From: Clostridia bacterium
Lineage (GTDB): Bacteria > Bacillota > Clostridia > Christensenellales > Borkfalkiaceae
Assembly: GCA_017448355.1 (NCBI GenBank)
Contig: JAFSLQ010000050.1
Span: 33,161 to 97,160 of the forward strand
Length of the DNA stretch: 64,000 nt
Direction: 5' to 3'
In this document: positions 43,315 through 51,603 of the stretch, one piece after another
Numbering within the stretch: the first letter of the stretch is position 1
Layout of the letters: each line of letters opens with the position of its first letter
Made by a program: the position numbers and the translations under genes
The notes under the pieces: model-generated
What the model was told of the DNA's origin: nothing
Database searches by the model: none
The model's input: the letters and a program-made list of their open reading frames with translations, nothing else

Positions 43315-43803
43315 TCATAATAATTTTTTCTTGTAAAACAATATCAGTTCATTATCTTCAATCATACTGGTTATAAACTCTGTATAACCCCAATGTAGAT
43401 ATATTGCTAAATTGCGACTTTCTTTTGCTTCACACCCTATTGTTAAATAAGAAACTCCCTTATTTTTAGCAAATGATTCCGCCATTTTTACAAGCTTTGA
43501 TATATGTCCTTGTCCTTCATGTTTCTTATCAATTCTAAAAGCGTTCAAATTTGCTATATCTGTGCCGTTACATAGCATTGATTTGCCATTTACCGCAGAA
43601 CATTCAGGCGAGAACAATACTGTAATTTGCCCTACAGGTTCGTTATTGTCCAACACAACAAAAGTCGTTGCTTTACCGCTTTGATTATATTCTAAATACT
43701 GTTGTTTCCAGCGAATCCATTGTGCTTCGCCATTGTTGTTAGAAATATCTTTGTTCCAAATGGTTTCAAGATCTTCTTTTGTGGCAATTCTATATTCAAT
43801 CAT
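43315..43803 (-). CDS. GNAT-family N-acetyltransferase
   Basis: A 162-residue acetyltransferase. It has the acetyl-CoA-binding segment around FRIDKKHEGQGHISKLVKM (a Q/R-x-x-G-x-G/A-like loop) and a terminal TIGCEAKESRNLAIYLHWGY stretch cut by one loop. The substrate is unknown. Its start overlaps the zeta-like kinase stop by 4 bp (ATGA), so the two may work together, for example as a modified toxin-antitoxin-like pair. That pairing is inference. Confidence 0.88.
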   Translation of the reverse strand: MIEYRIATKEDLETIWNKDISNNNGEAQWIRWKQQYLEYNQSGKATTFVVLDNNEPVGQITVLFSPECSAVNGKSMLCNGTDIANLNAFRIDKKHEGQGHISKLVKMAESFAKNKGVSYLTIGCEAKESRNLAIYLHWGYTEFITSMIEDNELILFYKKKLL

Positions 43804-44498
43804 ATTATCTTATTGATCCAATTTGCTATATTATCTGATTTGAAGAAACCTGATTTCCCTTTATAATAACATAATTCAGGCGATTTATTGTCTATTGAAT
43901 TGTCAAAAACAAGTACTTCGTCAGCAAAAGCAAAAAGCGGTTTTGCGTTCTCTATGCTCTTATAATATCGTGATATTATTTTGTCTTGCGGAACACCGTG
44001 TCCGCCTTGACTAACTCTTTTTGCAACTCTTTTTATATTTATTTCGGGAGAATCTGTTGCAATAAAAATAACCATCATTTTATAACCGCTTTCTTTAGAG
44101 CGCTTGTAAAAATCAAAATTCTTATCCGAAGAATTTACCGTTTCCATAATAAAATTGCGGTTTTCTTTTAATGCGTTTTCTTTTCTAATTATTTCAATTT
44201 CAAAGGCTTTCAGATATTTTTCTTTTTCATCCTGTATATCGAAAAACAAATTACGAGCATAAATATCCGAGTTTACATATTCATAATCAAATAAATTAAA
44301 GTATTCTATATATTGCTTAATAAGTGTGCTTTTACCGCTACCGTTAGGACCTGCTATAACTATAAGATTCTTCTCTGCCGCTTTATTTTTATTTGAATCC
44401 GCATATTTTGAGAGCGCATTAAAATCGGTAGAAAAATCTATCACTTTTATACTGTCTATAAAATCTTTTATCGTCTTAGGTAATCCATTCACAAGCAT
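43800..44498 (-). CDS. Zeta-toxin-like P-loop kinase
   Basis: A 232-residue P-loop kinase. Walker A is AGPNGSGKSTL (about 48-58). A VNSDIYARN segment follows, then METVNSSDKNFDFYKR and IFIATDSPEINIKRVAKRV with VSQGGHGVPQDKI (lid arginines). This is the zeta/UMP-kinase-like family arrangement; zeta toxins phosphorylate UDP-N-acetylglucosamine. No epsilon-type antitoxin is adjacent, and many chromosomal members may have other substrates. The gene overlaps the GNAT gene. Confidence 0.87.
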   Translation of the reverse strand: MLVNGLPKTIKDFIDSIKVIDFSTDFNALSKYADSNKNKAAEKNLIVIAGPNGSGKSTLIKQYIEYFNLFDYEYVNSDIYARNLFFDIQDEKEKYLKAFEIEIIRKENALKENRNFIMETVNSSDKNFDFYKRSKESGYKMMVIFIATDSPEINIKRVAKRVSQGGHGVPQDKIISRYYKSIENAKPLFAFADEVLVFDNSIDNKSPELCYYKGKSGFFKSDNIANWINKII

Positions 44499-44499
44499 C

Positions 44500-45132
44500 T
44501 TATTTTTCCAAATTTATTGCTTTTATTTTATTATAGCAGACTTCGGCAACCTTTTTGTGTCCTTCTTCATTAAGATGCACCCCATCGTCACCGAAACAAA
44601 TTATCGGCATATGCATATATATTTCGGGATACTCTAATCGCATACTCGCTTCAAAGTGCATAAAACGACTTTCCGAATTATCAAACATCTTGTCGTCGCT
44701 GCCGACGAAAAGCCCTTCCCCGATTATGAAAAACTTTTTTGGTTCTCCGCTTACTTTTGAACGGTAGTTTTTAAGAGCGTCTATATATTTTTTATAATAC
44801 CCGAATATATCTTCTGCCGAGTTGTTAAAACAACGCTTAAAGTCGTTCACACCAAGCATTAAGATAAACACGTCAAACTCGTCATGCGTATCCATACAAG
44901 GCTTTAACGATAAAAATCCGTTTTTCTCTCGTTCTTCTTCTATATCTATTTTTCCCGAACAAAGAGTGCGTGAACACAAGCCTTCTTCAATCACCTCATA
45001 ATTGTCACCAAGTTTTTTCTGTAATAACTTAGTCCAACGGGTTTCCTCGTCATATCTTTGATGATTGCTATTCGGAATATACCCCCAAACGTTGGAATCT
45101 CCATAGCATAATATACGAATTTTTCTAATCAT
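44500..45132 (-). CDS. SGNH/GDSL-family hydrolase
   Basis: A 210-residue SGNH esterase. Block I is LCYGDSNVWGY (nucleophile Ser in GDSN), block III is LMLGVNDFKRC (Asn), and block V is DDGVHLNEEGH (Asp and His). No signal peptide is present, so it acts in the cytoplasm, perhaps as an acyl-esterase or deacetylase. It lies 1 bp before the zeta-like gene in the accessory operon. Confidence 0.92.
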   Translation of the reverse strand: MIRKIRILCYGDSNVWGYIPNSNHQRYDEETRWTKLLQKKLGDNYEVIEEGLCSRTLCSGKIDIEEEREKNGFLSLKPCMDTHDEFDVFILMLGVNDFKRCFNNSAEDIFGYYKKYIDALKNYRSKVSGEPKKFFIIGEGLFVGSDDKMFDNSESRFMHFEASMRLEYPEIYMHMPIICFGDDGVHLNEEGHKKVAEVCYNKIKAINLEK

Positions 45133-45150
45133 TTTTGTAAATCGTTATTA

Positions 45151-45612
45151 TTAACAAAACGCTCTTAACTGTTCTAATGTATCAATGAATTCTTTTTCAG
45201 TTAAAATGGTCTTTCTTTTGTCGTGTTTTCCTATTGAATGAATAAGTGTTTTAGTTCCGGTTTTATTTAATGCTATCGCAAACGTATCATCCTGTATATG
45301 CATTTGAATATAAAAATTGTAAATCAAAAACATATAACTATCTTCAAGGCGTTTCCATTTTTTACCTTTCCAATATACATTACCTGTTATTTTCCAAAGA
45401 AATTTTTTACTGCCTTTCTTCTTTGCCGTTTTAGCATCGAGCGCGCATATCTTTATTTGCTTTTTAGGGTTTTTGAATTTTAAAGACTGTAGAAAACTTT
45501 CCGCACTAGCAATTTTGATACCATCATAAACAAAATTATCCCGCGGATAAAAGTTCGATAAAACATTCGCGGGATATTCGCCTTTACTATAAATATCTAT
45601 AATCTCTTCCAT
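45151..45612 (-). CDS. NADAR-family (RibX-like) N-glycosidase
   Basis: A 153-residue NADAR-superfamily protein (VLSNFYPRDNFVYDGIKIASAE, then SFLQSLKFKNPKKQIKICAL and AKKKGSKK). The family hydrolyses N-glycosidic bonds in riboflavin intermediates. Some members reverse ADP-ribosylation of guanine in DNA or RNA and act as antitoxins. The conserved SNFYP and SAESFLQ pattern is clear. A role in NAD or ADP-ribose metabolism is plausible near a TIR gene, but they are not in the same transcript. Confidence 0.85.
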   Translation of the reverse strand: MEEIIDIYSKGEYPANVLSNFYPRDNFVYDGIKIASAESFLQSLKFKNPKKQIKICALDAKTAKKKGSKKFLWKITGNVYWKGKKWKRLEDSYMFLIYNFYIQMHIQDDTFAIALNKTGTKTLIHSIGKHDKRKTILTEKEFIDTLEQLRAFC

Positions 45613-45616
45613 ATCG

Positions 45617-45901
45617 TTAAAACCAAGTTATTTTCTGATAATCTATATTGTTGGCTTTGCAAAAATCGTTAAATTTGCTGTCGCTGAAATTTTTTGTAAA
45701 TGCCGCAATTACCATTTCTTCAAGTGTTCCGTTATATAGTTTACCTAATTCACTACGAAACTTATCTGAATTCTCTTTGTCAAATTTATAGGTACACTCG
45801 TAATCGTGTCCGCCGAACTCTTCCACACCAAAATCACAGAAAAACAGCTCTATTGTCCCGTCTTCTTTTTCCGTAACCATAATTCCGCTAGTATCTAACA
45901 T
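45617..45901 (-). CDS. Hypothetical protein (94 aa)
   Basis: A 94-residue acidic protein of mixed structure that I do not recognise. It has a beta-rich N-terminus (GIMVTEKEDGTIELFFCDFG) and a helical C-terminus ending ANNIDYQKITWF. A GGAGAAATAAAG site precedes its ATG, and it lies 4 bp before the NADAR gene. It may be a small partner of that protein. Confidence 0.75.
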   Translation of the reverse strand: MLDTSGIMVTEKEDGTIELFFCDFGVEEFGGHDYECTYKFDKENSDKFRSELGKLYNGTLEEMVIAAFTKNFSDSKFNDFCKANNIDYQKITWF

Positions 45902-45913
45902 CTTTATTTCTCC

Positions 45914-46465
45914 TTATTCTCTATCAATAGAATAACATACTTTATCTTCTCTTTTACCTGTGTTCTTGTCAATAAGATAGCCTTTAAGAACGGCATCAAA
46001 TTTCATTCCTGTTTTCTGCATAACCCTGCCGGATGCAGGATTTGTAGAAATGTGATCGGCAAAAATCTTATCTACGCAAACCTTATCAAACATAAAAGAT
46101 ATGAATGCTTTTAACGCTTCCGTGCCGTATCCTTTGCCCCAAAAATCATCTCCATAGCAATAACCCACTTCAACGGCATTATCCATTAAAAATATTTCTA
46201 TGGCTTCAATTTCGCCGATAGGCTCGCCCGAACTTTTAAGCGTTACTACCCAATCATAACAATATGGAACGTTGCCATATCTATTGACTTTATAATTGAC
46301 GTATTTTTCTGTATCGGCAAGAGTTTTATGAACGTTCCACCTTGTATAGCGACTAACTTTTGGTCTGCTTGTCCAATTTTGAAACATTTTATTCGCATCG
46401 TCTTTTTCAATTCGCCTTAATATCAGGCGTTCGGTTTCTATTTTTATTGTTCCTATATCAATCAT
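45914..46465 (-). CDS. RimJ/RimL-type GNAT acetyltransferase
   Basis: A 183-residue N-acetyltransferase of the RimJ/RimL group (ETERLILRRIEKDDANKMFQN, VEVGYCYGDDFWGKGYGTEAL, then NPASGRVMQKTGM split from it). The acetyl-CoA loop WGKGYGTEA is well preserved. Targets in this group are protein N-termini, amino acids or antibiotics. It is 12 bp upstream of the 94-aa gene, in the accessory operon. Confidence 0.92.
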   Translation of the reverse strand: MIDIGTIKIETERLILRRIEKDDANKMFQNWTSRPKVSRYTRWNVHKTLADTEKYVNYKVNRYGNVPYCYDWVVTLKSSGEPIGEIEAIEIFLMDNAVEVGYCYGDDFWGKGYGTEALKAFISFMFDKVCVDKIFADHISTNPASGRVMQKTGMKFDAVLKGYLIDKNTGKREDKVCYSIDRE

Positions 46466-46511
46466 AATTCTATCAAATATCCCCTTAACAAAAATTAATT
46501 ATAATAACCCT

Positions 46512-46919
46512 TTAATCTTTCATCGCTTTCATAAGCGTTAACATATCGGAAGTCTTGCCGTCCCTTAATTCTTTTTTTATAGTTTTTATCGCTTCGTCAA
46601 GCCGAGAATTCTCTCCATTGGCTTCTGATTGTTCTTCTGTTACGACAACATTGTGAATACTTTCTTCTGCAAATTCTTCAGTGAGTATTACGCATACGGT
46701 ATCTTCGCTTATGTTTTTAATTTTCACACTATCTTTACAAGCAAGTCTCATCCTAATATCATCTGCATATATAGTAACCTTTTCAACTTTAATTTTCTCT
46801 TTTATCCTAAACACAAAATTAGCTTGACCGTCTTTTTTTTCACAAGACAGATATTCAAGTGTAAGTTTAAATGGCTTTAATGCGTTTATAATTATATTAA
46901 TTGTTTTTTCTTTTATCAT
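46512..46919 (-). CDS. Stand-alone FtsK-alpha-like domain protein (tentative)
   Basis: A 135-residue protein whose central part reads ALKPFKLTLEYLSC, FVFRIKEKIKVEKVTIYADDI, RMRLACKDSVKIKNIS and TVCVILTEE. This arrangement (strand, KVEKV, helix, short strands) resembles the alpha domain that precedes the motor of FtsK/SpoIIIE translocases. The rest of the motor is missing: the C-terminus is a short charged helical tail. It could be a regulator that occupies the alpha site, or a remnant. The resemblance is by eye only. Confidence 0.5.
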   Translation of the reverse strand: MIKEKTINIIINALKPFKLTLEYLSCEKKDGQANFVFRIKEKIKVEKVTIYADDIRMRLACKDSVKIKNISEDTVCVILTEEFAEESIHNVVVTEEQSEANGENSRLDEAIKTIKKELRDGKTSDMLTLMKAMKD

Positions 46920-46942
46920 TTAAGATTTTCTCCGCAAAATTC

Positions 46943-47365
46943 TTATTCATACAAACAATCTAATGCTCGTTTATAAATTTCTTCTTTATAAAAATGCTTC
47001 TCGTCTATTCGTGTAAAATCTAAATTATGTTTTAAATCGGCAATCTTTATCTTCGTTGCAATACTATTTGTTTTAATTATTTTTATATAGTCCATATAAG
47101 GAGTATCTTTTTCGTGAGTTAATAACTTTAACGCATTTATTATGTTATCGTTAAATCCTACTTGTTTTATATAATCAAACGAATACTTATCTGGGTGATC
47201 TTCTATCACATCGTGCAGTAGTGCTACACACACTGAATCTTCATCTTCCATTTGAAAAGCAAGATATAACGGGTGCATAATATATGGGTATCCGCCTTTA
47301 TCCATGTCATTCTTATGTGCATCAAATGCTATTTGACTTGCTTTTTTTATTATTTCTGAATATAA
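46943..47365 (-). CDS. HD-domain hydrolase, RelA/SpoT-hydrolase-like
   Basis: A 140-residue metal-dependent phosphohydrolase similar to the hydrolase domain of RelA/SpoT and to small alarmone hydrolases. It has YIMHPLYLAF (first His), ALLHDVIEDHPDK (the HD-x-x-ED pair) and a later IKIADLKHNLDF (N/D metal and base site). The motifs fit (p)ppGpp hydrolysis or a related nucleotide. The ATG at 47365 is chosen because GGAGAG lies 5 nt upstream; the frame extends 14 codons further without a ribosome binding site. No synthetase domain is present. Confidence 0.87.
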   Translation of the reverse strand, partial: LYSEIIKKASQIAFDAHKNDMDKGGYPYIMHPLYLAFQMEDEDSVCVALLHDVIEDHPDKYSFDYIKQVGFNDNIINALKLLTHEKDTPYMDYIKIIKTNSIATKIKIADLKHNLDFTRIDEKHFYKEEIYKRALDCLYE

Positions 47366-47391
47366 CATAAAGCTCTCCAATACACATTTAA

Positions 47392-47418
47392 ATACGCCCA
47401 AAAACATATAGGGCGTAT
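47392..47418 (-). terminator. Hairpin at the end of the secretion/effector operon
   Basis: On the minus strand ATACGCCC, an 11-nt loop and GGGCGTAT are followed by TTAAATG. It lies about 27 bp after the last gene of the 16-kb operon. The U-tract is weak, so some readthrough into the accessory genes is possible. Confidence 0.55.
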
Positions 47419-47444
47419 CTCTTTTAACGTTTATTAGGTATTAT

Positions 47445-47930
47445 TCAAGTATCACATTTCCTGAAACAATTAACACTTTTAATCCATTCAAAAAATTTTA
47501 TGTTTTCTTTTTCATGAACAGGTAACAGCGTTCCGCTTATTTTTATTATATCTATGTATTCATAAATGTCTAATATCGCTTTTTTAGTTAATGTATTATT
47601 GAATACAAAATCATAAAAACTTAATAGTTTTATAAAATATTTTTTTTGATATTCAATATTGTTTAATATTATCAAATCTGCCCGATCAATTACATAATCA
47701 TGTTTACATAATGACATTTCGTGTTCTAAATTAGTCCAAAAATGATGTTGTAATACACATATTTTATTGTTGGCAGCATTTATACTAAAGACAAAAGTAA
47801 AGAAACATTTTTCCCCATTATGCTGAATAATAGTAGGTAAAGACATAAGTTGATTATCTTCTAATAAATAACAACTAGTTTTCTTTATTGTTTCTTGCCA
47901 ATTATTAAAATCTAATAAATTATTTTCCAT
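47445..47930 (-). CDS. Probable immunity protein for the papain-like effector (161 aa)
   Basis: A 161-residue soluble protein of unknown family with aromatic/acidic composition (for example LLDFNNWQETIKK, FSINAANNKICVLQHHFW, ADLIILNNIEYQKKYF). It overlaps the end of the papain-like gene by 11 bp and has its own AGAGG site. This is the toxin-then-immunity arrangement also seen twice upstream. The immunity role is inferred only from position. It is the last gene of the operon. Confidence 0.6.
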   Translation of the reverse strand: MENNLLDFNNWQETIKKTSCYLLEDNQLMSLPTIIQHNGEKCFFTFVFSINAANNKICVLQHHFWTNLEHEMSLCKHDYVIDRADLIILNNIEYQKKYFIKLLSFYDFVFNNTLTKKAILDIYEYIDIIKISGTLLPVHEKENIKFFEWIKSVNCFRKCDT

Positions 47931-48915
47931 CTTTACCTCTTATAGCAAATTGTGTAATATTAATGCCCCTTTCAAAGTTAGACATTTTTGCATAATCGTC
48001 ACACGAAATTATTCGTTTCATATCTCCTGAACCCGTATCGCAAGCCACAAAACCCAATAATTTTCCTGTACTTGCTTCTCTAATTGTCCCATATAAAACT
48101 ACAGCATGTCCAATACCTAATTCACTTTCTCTGTTCCAAAGTATTCCTGAATCTACCGAAACAATAATTCCAAAACCATGTTCTATATAGTAGGCAATTT
48201 GTTCTTGTCCTAATTGTTCAATTTTAGATTTAATATCAAATCTCCCTAACAATTCGGCTCTGTTATATACAGAAGTAGCACCATTAGCTCGCATTGAATG
48301 CTCCATTATATGGCATAAACCTTCGCTTATTGCCACTCTTGCAACATCATTTTCAGTAACCTGTTTGCCTGCTAAAATTAATATTTGTGTCACACATGCT
48401 ATTCCGCAATCGTTTTGCATCCCAAAAACGTTATTCCCCTGCTTGCCTGTAAACGCTTTCTCAATGTCATTTTCCGTTCCGAAAACATAACACGTTTTAT
48501 TAAAATATTTTTTTAGTGAACCAGCAATACATCCATCATCTTCTTCTTGAATCTCTTCTAAAAGATAATCGTCAAGTCCCTCGTTCTGATTAATTAAATT
48601 TAATAAATATAAGGTTTGGACATGTTTTTGTAATGTTTTGCTTAACTTTCCTGTTTTAAAATCATATTCTTTCTTCAAATAGTTATAATAAGCAAATATA
48701 TCATATTTAACGTTTTCTGTAAGTTTAATAATCTTCTTAACTTTAGAAATATTATCTCCAAGAAAACAATCTTCATTTTTTTTTAGATTATAAACAATGG
48801 TATTAAGACTATCACATGTTTTATTCCTTAATAATTTAAGATTTTCTAATGATAGTCTTTCTTCATTAACAAATTGTTTTATAATTTTATTTATATTGTT
48901 TATTGTATCTTGCAT
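47920..48915 (-). CDS. Papain-fold (C39-like) cysteine peptidase effector
   Basis: A 331-residue protein. The first ~150 residues are helical and charged, with no W-x-D motif. The C-terminal domain (about 160-331) is papain-like: Cys170 in MQNDCGIACVTQ, His270 in GIGHAVVLYG and Asp293 in FVACDTGSGD form a plausible triad. This type occurs as a toxin domain in polymorphic toxins and as the bacteriocin-processing peptidase C39. There is no ABC transporter here, so an effector delivered by the adjacent secretion system is more likely. The gene lies 15 bp after the preceding small gene and overlaps a candidate immunity gene. Confidence 0.75.
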   Translation of the reverse strand: MQDTINNINKIIKQFVNEERLSLENLKLLRNKTCDSLNTIVYNLKKNEDCFLGDNISKVKKIIKLTENVKYDIFAYYNYLKKEYDFKTGKLSKTLQKHVQTLYLLNLINQNEGLDDYLLEEIQEEDDGCIAGSLKKYFNKTCYVFGTENDIEKAFTGKQGNNVFGMQNDCGIACVTQILILAGKQVTENDVARVAISEGLCHIMEHSMRANGATSVYNRAELLGRFDIKSKIEQLGQEQIAYYIEHGFGIIVSVDSGILWNRESELGIGHAVVLYGTIREASTGKLLGFVACDTGSGDMKRIISCDDYAKMSNFERGINITQFAIRGKDGK

Positions 48916-48930
48916 GTATTATTTTTAAAA

Positions 48931-49422
48931 TTACATTCTAAAACTATGAGCTTCTTTATCATTAAAAATATACTCCAAATCAAGTATTGCCTCTGACAAC
49001 ATTTTCTCTGCTGTATATTTAAATAAACTACTAACTTTAGCAAAATGATATTTTAGTTCTTTTAAATAGTCTTCCTTTCTTTTTTGCAAATTAACCGTGT
49101 TACCATTTTTCTTTAATCTTGCAATCTGTTCAAGTTCAAGAGAAATGTTTTCTAAAGCTATATATTCTTTATCTGGAAATAACATAGCCTCTTTTTCAAT
49201 TTCTGTTTTATTAATATTAGTTATCTTTTCTCGTGAAACACACATGTTTGCAATATTATTAAAGCCGCTCTCTTCATTTTCATTAAAGTATTTGTCATAT
49301 TGATTATGCAAATATTTCCTATATGCTTCACTAAATTTTGATTGCTTATCTGCAGTTACATTTTTAATAAAAACTTTAATTATAGCATTATATACTTCTT
49401 CTATACGATCAAATCTCTCCAT
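48931..49422 (-). CDS. Probable immunity/chaperone protein for the metallopeptidase effector (163 aa)
   Basis: A 163-residue helical, charged protein of unknown family (NAIIKVFIKNVTADKQSKFSE at the start, LARLKKNGNTVNLQKRKEDY-like coiled region in the middle). It starts at an ATG inside the last codons of the metallopeptidase gene (22-bp overlap) with a very strong GGAGGAAG site, so it is made together with that effector. It could neutralise the peptidase or act as its chaperone. Confidence 0.6.
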   Translation of the reverse strand: MERFDRIEEVYNAIIKVFIKNVTADKQSKFSEAYRKYLHNQYDKYFNENEESGFNNIANMCVSREKITNINKTEIEKEAMLFPDKEYIALENISLELEQIARLKKNGNTVNLQKRKEDYLKELKYHFAKVSSLFKYTAEKMLSEAILDLEYIFNDKEAHSFRM

Positions 49423-50447
49423 GAACTTCCTCCTCCATTTCTATTATTTACCGCCATAATATATCTATTAATTATATAATCTCTATTCGCGCGTCCCATC
49501 TCTCTTTCATAAGATGTCCCGGAAAGGCTACTTTCAAACGCATCTGATAATGCAACCCAATGCCCAAACCCAAGAGTTCTATCCACTTCATGTTCAAGAA
49601 TTTCAGGCTGATTTTGAAAATATGCCTGATAAATCATATCATTACCCATTGCATTTCCCAACACTGCCATAGCGTCTCTATTATTTGAATAGGCTGAGTA
49701 GTCTGCACCATAATCACTTCCAAGAGTTCTTTGTGTTAACAATTCAGTAATAGCCTCATTAACTTGGCGATTTCTTTCATTACCATTTGAATCAGTAGTA
49801 ATAACACCCATTCGTCCATTATTATACGATAATTGATGCAAGTTTTCATGTACGGTCGTCTGCAGCTCGTGACCTGTCCCAACCACAATACGCGACCTAT
49901 GCCCATCATTATATCCCAAAACATCACTATCTTCACCTCGTGCAGTAAACGACTCTCTGGTTTCATATCGTACTGTTGCACTAAGCGGTCGATTTAAATT
50001 TCTTTCCGATATGTAACTTCCAAAATTCTCACGATTAAAAGATTGTACACGGTTTGATATATCATTTATTTGTGATCTCCATTCTCGTACTTCTGATGAG
50101 CATGAATTTAAGGTATAAAGAATAGCATCTCCTAAAATAGAAGAACTTGTATCACCATTTGATCTACTATTTGAAAAATGTATTTTATCATATTCTGAAA
50201 TTATTCTAAACAGTTGCTGTAAAAAGGTCTCACATTGTTTCAGCTCTATTAATGGTTGCTTTAATACATTGCAGCACTTATCAATAATGTCCCCAAAATC
50301 TTTGTATTTTTTATCTTTCCATGTGCTTCCCAATTCTTTATATTGCTTTTGAAGATTTGTAGTCGTTTTCTCTAATTCCGATTGGGATGCTATACATAAT
50401 TTTATAAGTTTTGATATAGATTCCGAATTTACTTCTACTTCACTCAT
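49401..50447 (-). CDS. W-x-D helical domain fused to HExxH metallopeptidase, secreted effector candidate
   Basis: A 348-residue protein with two parts. Residues 1-95 match the stand-alone small protein at 61756-62025, with the same spacing of GSTWKDKKYKDFGDII, later cysteines and a terminal IISEYDK. The C-terminal domain (about 145-348) has a zinc-peptidase motif HENLH (His200, Glu201, His204) and a downstream NEAITE (Glu231, a possible third ligand), in an RIVVGTGHELQTTV context. It is probably a toxin carried by the neighbouring type VII-like system through its N-terminal domain. AGAGGA precedes the ATG. Confidence 0.78.
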   Translation of the reverse strand: MSEVEVNSESISKLIKLCIASQSELEKTTTNLQKQYKELGSTWKDKKYKDFGDIIDKCCNVLKQPLIELKQCETFLQQLFRIISEYDKIHFSNSRSNGDTSSSILGDAILYTLNSCSSEVREWRSQINDISNRVQSFNRENFGSYISERNLNRPLSATVRYETRESFTARGEDSDVLGYNDGHRSRIVVGTGHELQTTVHENLHQLSYNNGRMGVITTDSNGNERNRQVNEAITELLTQRTLGSDYGADYSAYSNNRDAMAVLGNAMGNDMIYQAYFQNQPEILEHEVDRTLGFGHWVALSDAFESSLSGTSYEREMGRANRDYIINRYIMAVNNRNGGGSSWRDLIV

Positions 50448-50464
50448 TTGTATTCCTCTTTAGT

Positions 50465-50845
50465 TTATAAAATAATATCCTGTGCCCCTATTAAAAATTC
50501 TTTTTCGTTCTTTATTATAATTGCCAGTCCATGTTCTAAATCAAACTTAAAACTACATAATAACGCTATTACCCTTTCTTGTGTAACACTTCTTTTTATG
50601 TACACATATTGCGGCTTAATGTACCTAAAAATATTATCAACATCATTTCCAATTTGTGCTTTATAATTAATACTTAAATACTCTTTTAGCTTCTGCTGTG
50701 CTTTTTCCAAAAGAATATTTTTTTGTGAAATAAAGTTTAAAAATGTATCTCTTTGAATCTCAGTTATTTTTTCATTGTCAAAACAGTCATAAATAATATC
50801 TAAATTAAATTTTCTACCAAATATTTCAATTTCTAAATTATTCAT
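50465..50845 (-). CDS. Probable immunity protein for the HNH-like effector, DUF6985-like
   Basis: A 126-residue acidic protein. The pattern of an N-terminal IFGRKFNLDIIYDCFDNEKIT, a helix, then ALLCSFKFDLEHGLAIIIKN and a final FLIGAQDIIL resembles DUF6985/DUF2004-type proteins that occur beside polymorphic toxins. The ATG at 50845 is chosen over one three codons earlier because GGAG sits at 9-nt spacing. It overlaps the toxin gene by 8 bp (ATGAATAA), which implies coupled synthesis. Confidence 0.65.
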   Translation of the reverse strand: MNNLEIEIFGRKFNLDIIYDCFDNEKITEIQRDTFLNFISQKNILLEKAQQKLKEYLSINYKAQIGNDVDNIFRYIKPQYVYIKRSVTQERVIALLCSFKFDLEHGLAIIIKNEKEFLIGAQDIIL

Positions 50846-51599
50846 CGAAAACATCTCCGTTCATTCTACTACACTCGCTCACGCCCCCTAAATGCCCAAA
50901 AGTACTATTAATGACAATTGGTATCTTCATACAAGTTCGCATATCATTACACTCGTGCCATGTATAATGATTATTTTCTCTCCACTCGGCAACATCACGT
51001 GGCGTACACCCTCTTCTTTGCGACAGTTGCTCATCCGCTAAACGAAAGTTTAAATATCGCCTTACTGACATTCCATTTATTTCGACTGTTCCCTTTGATA
51101 CTATCCCAAAATCTGGAATACAATTTGTATATTGAACACCCACTTGGCCTACGTCATTTAAATATCTGTTGGCCTCATTATTTGTGGAGACAAATATTGA
51201 CTCTCCCCTATCTCCAAGCCAATTTCCTTCACTTATTGGAGTTTGTCTATAACGATCCTGATAGGAACTATTATAATTGTTGCCCTGATTAATTACATAA
51301 CTGGTTGTTGCTTCTCTGTGACTATTAAACCCAATACCTTCATATTCATTGATAATCGCCAGTATGTTATGGAGATATTCTTTACATCTATTAATATCGC
51401 CATCGGCTTTTCCTAATATAGATTTACAAGAATCAACTATTTCTTTAAAATCATTTCTCTTATTATCTCTCCAATATTTTGAGACTTCGTCATTGCTTTT
51501 ATTGATTTTTCCAACTGTTTGCTTTAACTCCTCTGAAAGCTTATTACACAATAAAATTAAAGAAGAAATCATTTTGGAATCCACAGAGACATTAGACAT
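50838..51599 (-). CDS. W-x-D helical domain fused to HNH/WHH-like nuclease, secreted effector candidate
   Basis: A 253-residue protein. Residues 1-92 form the same helical domain as the other effector (Trp43 and Asp45 in YWRDNKRNDF, then IINEYEGIGF). A linker of about 50 residues leads to a C-terminal domain with YLNFRLADEQLSQRRG, YTWHECNDMRTCMKIP (Trp214, His215) and FGHLGGVS (His236). This layout matches HNH/Endo VII nuclease toxins of the TWHH...H..H.GG type. Two usual histidines are Glu and Asn here, so activity is not assured. An immunity-like gene overlaps its end. Confidence 0.72.
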   Translation of the reverse strand: MSNVSVDSKMISSLILLCNKLSEELKQTVGKINKSNDEVSKYWRDNKRNDFKEIVDSCKSILGKADGDINRCKEYLHNILAIINEYEGIGFNSHREATTSYVINQGNNYNSSYQDRYRQTPISEGNWLGDRGESIFVSTNNEANRYLNDVGQVGVQYTNCIPDFGIVSKGTVEINGMSVRRYLNFRLADEQLSQRRGCTPRDVAEWRENNHYTWHECNDMRTCMKIPIVINSTFGHLGGVSECSRMNGDVFDE

Positions 51600-51603
51600 A
51601 ATA

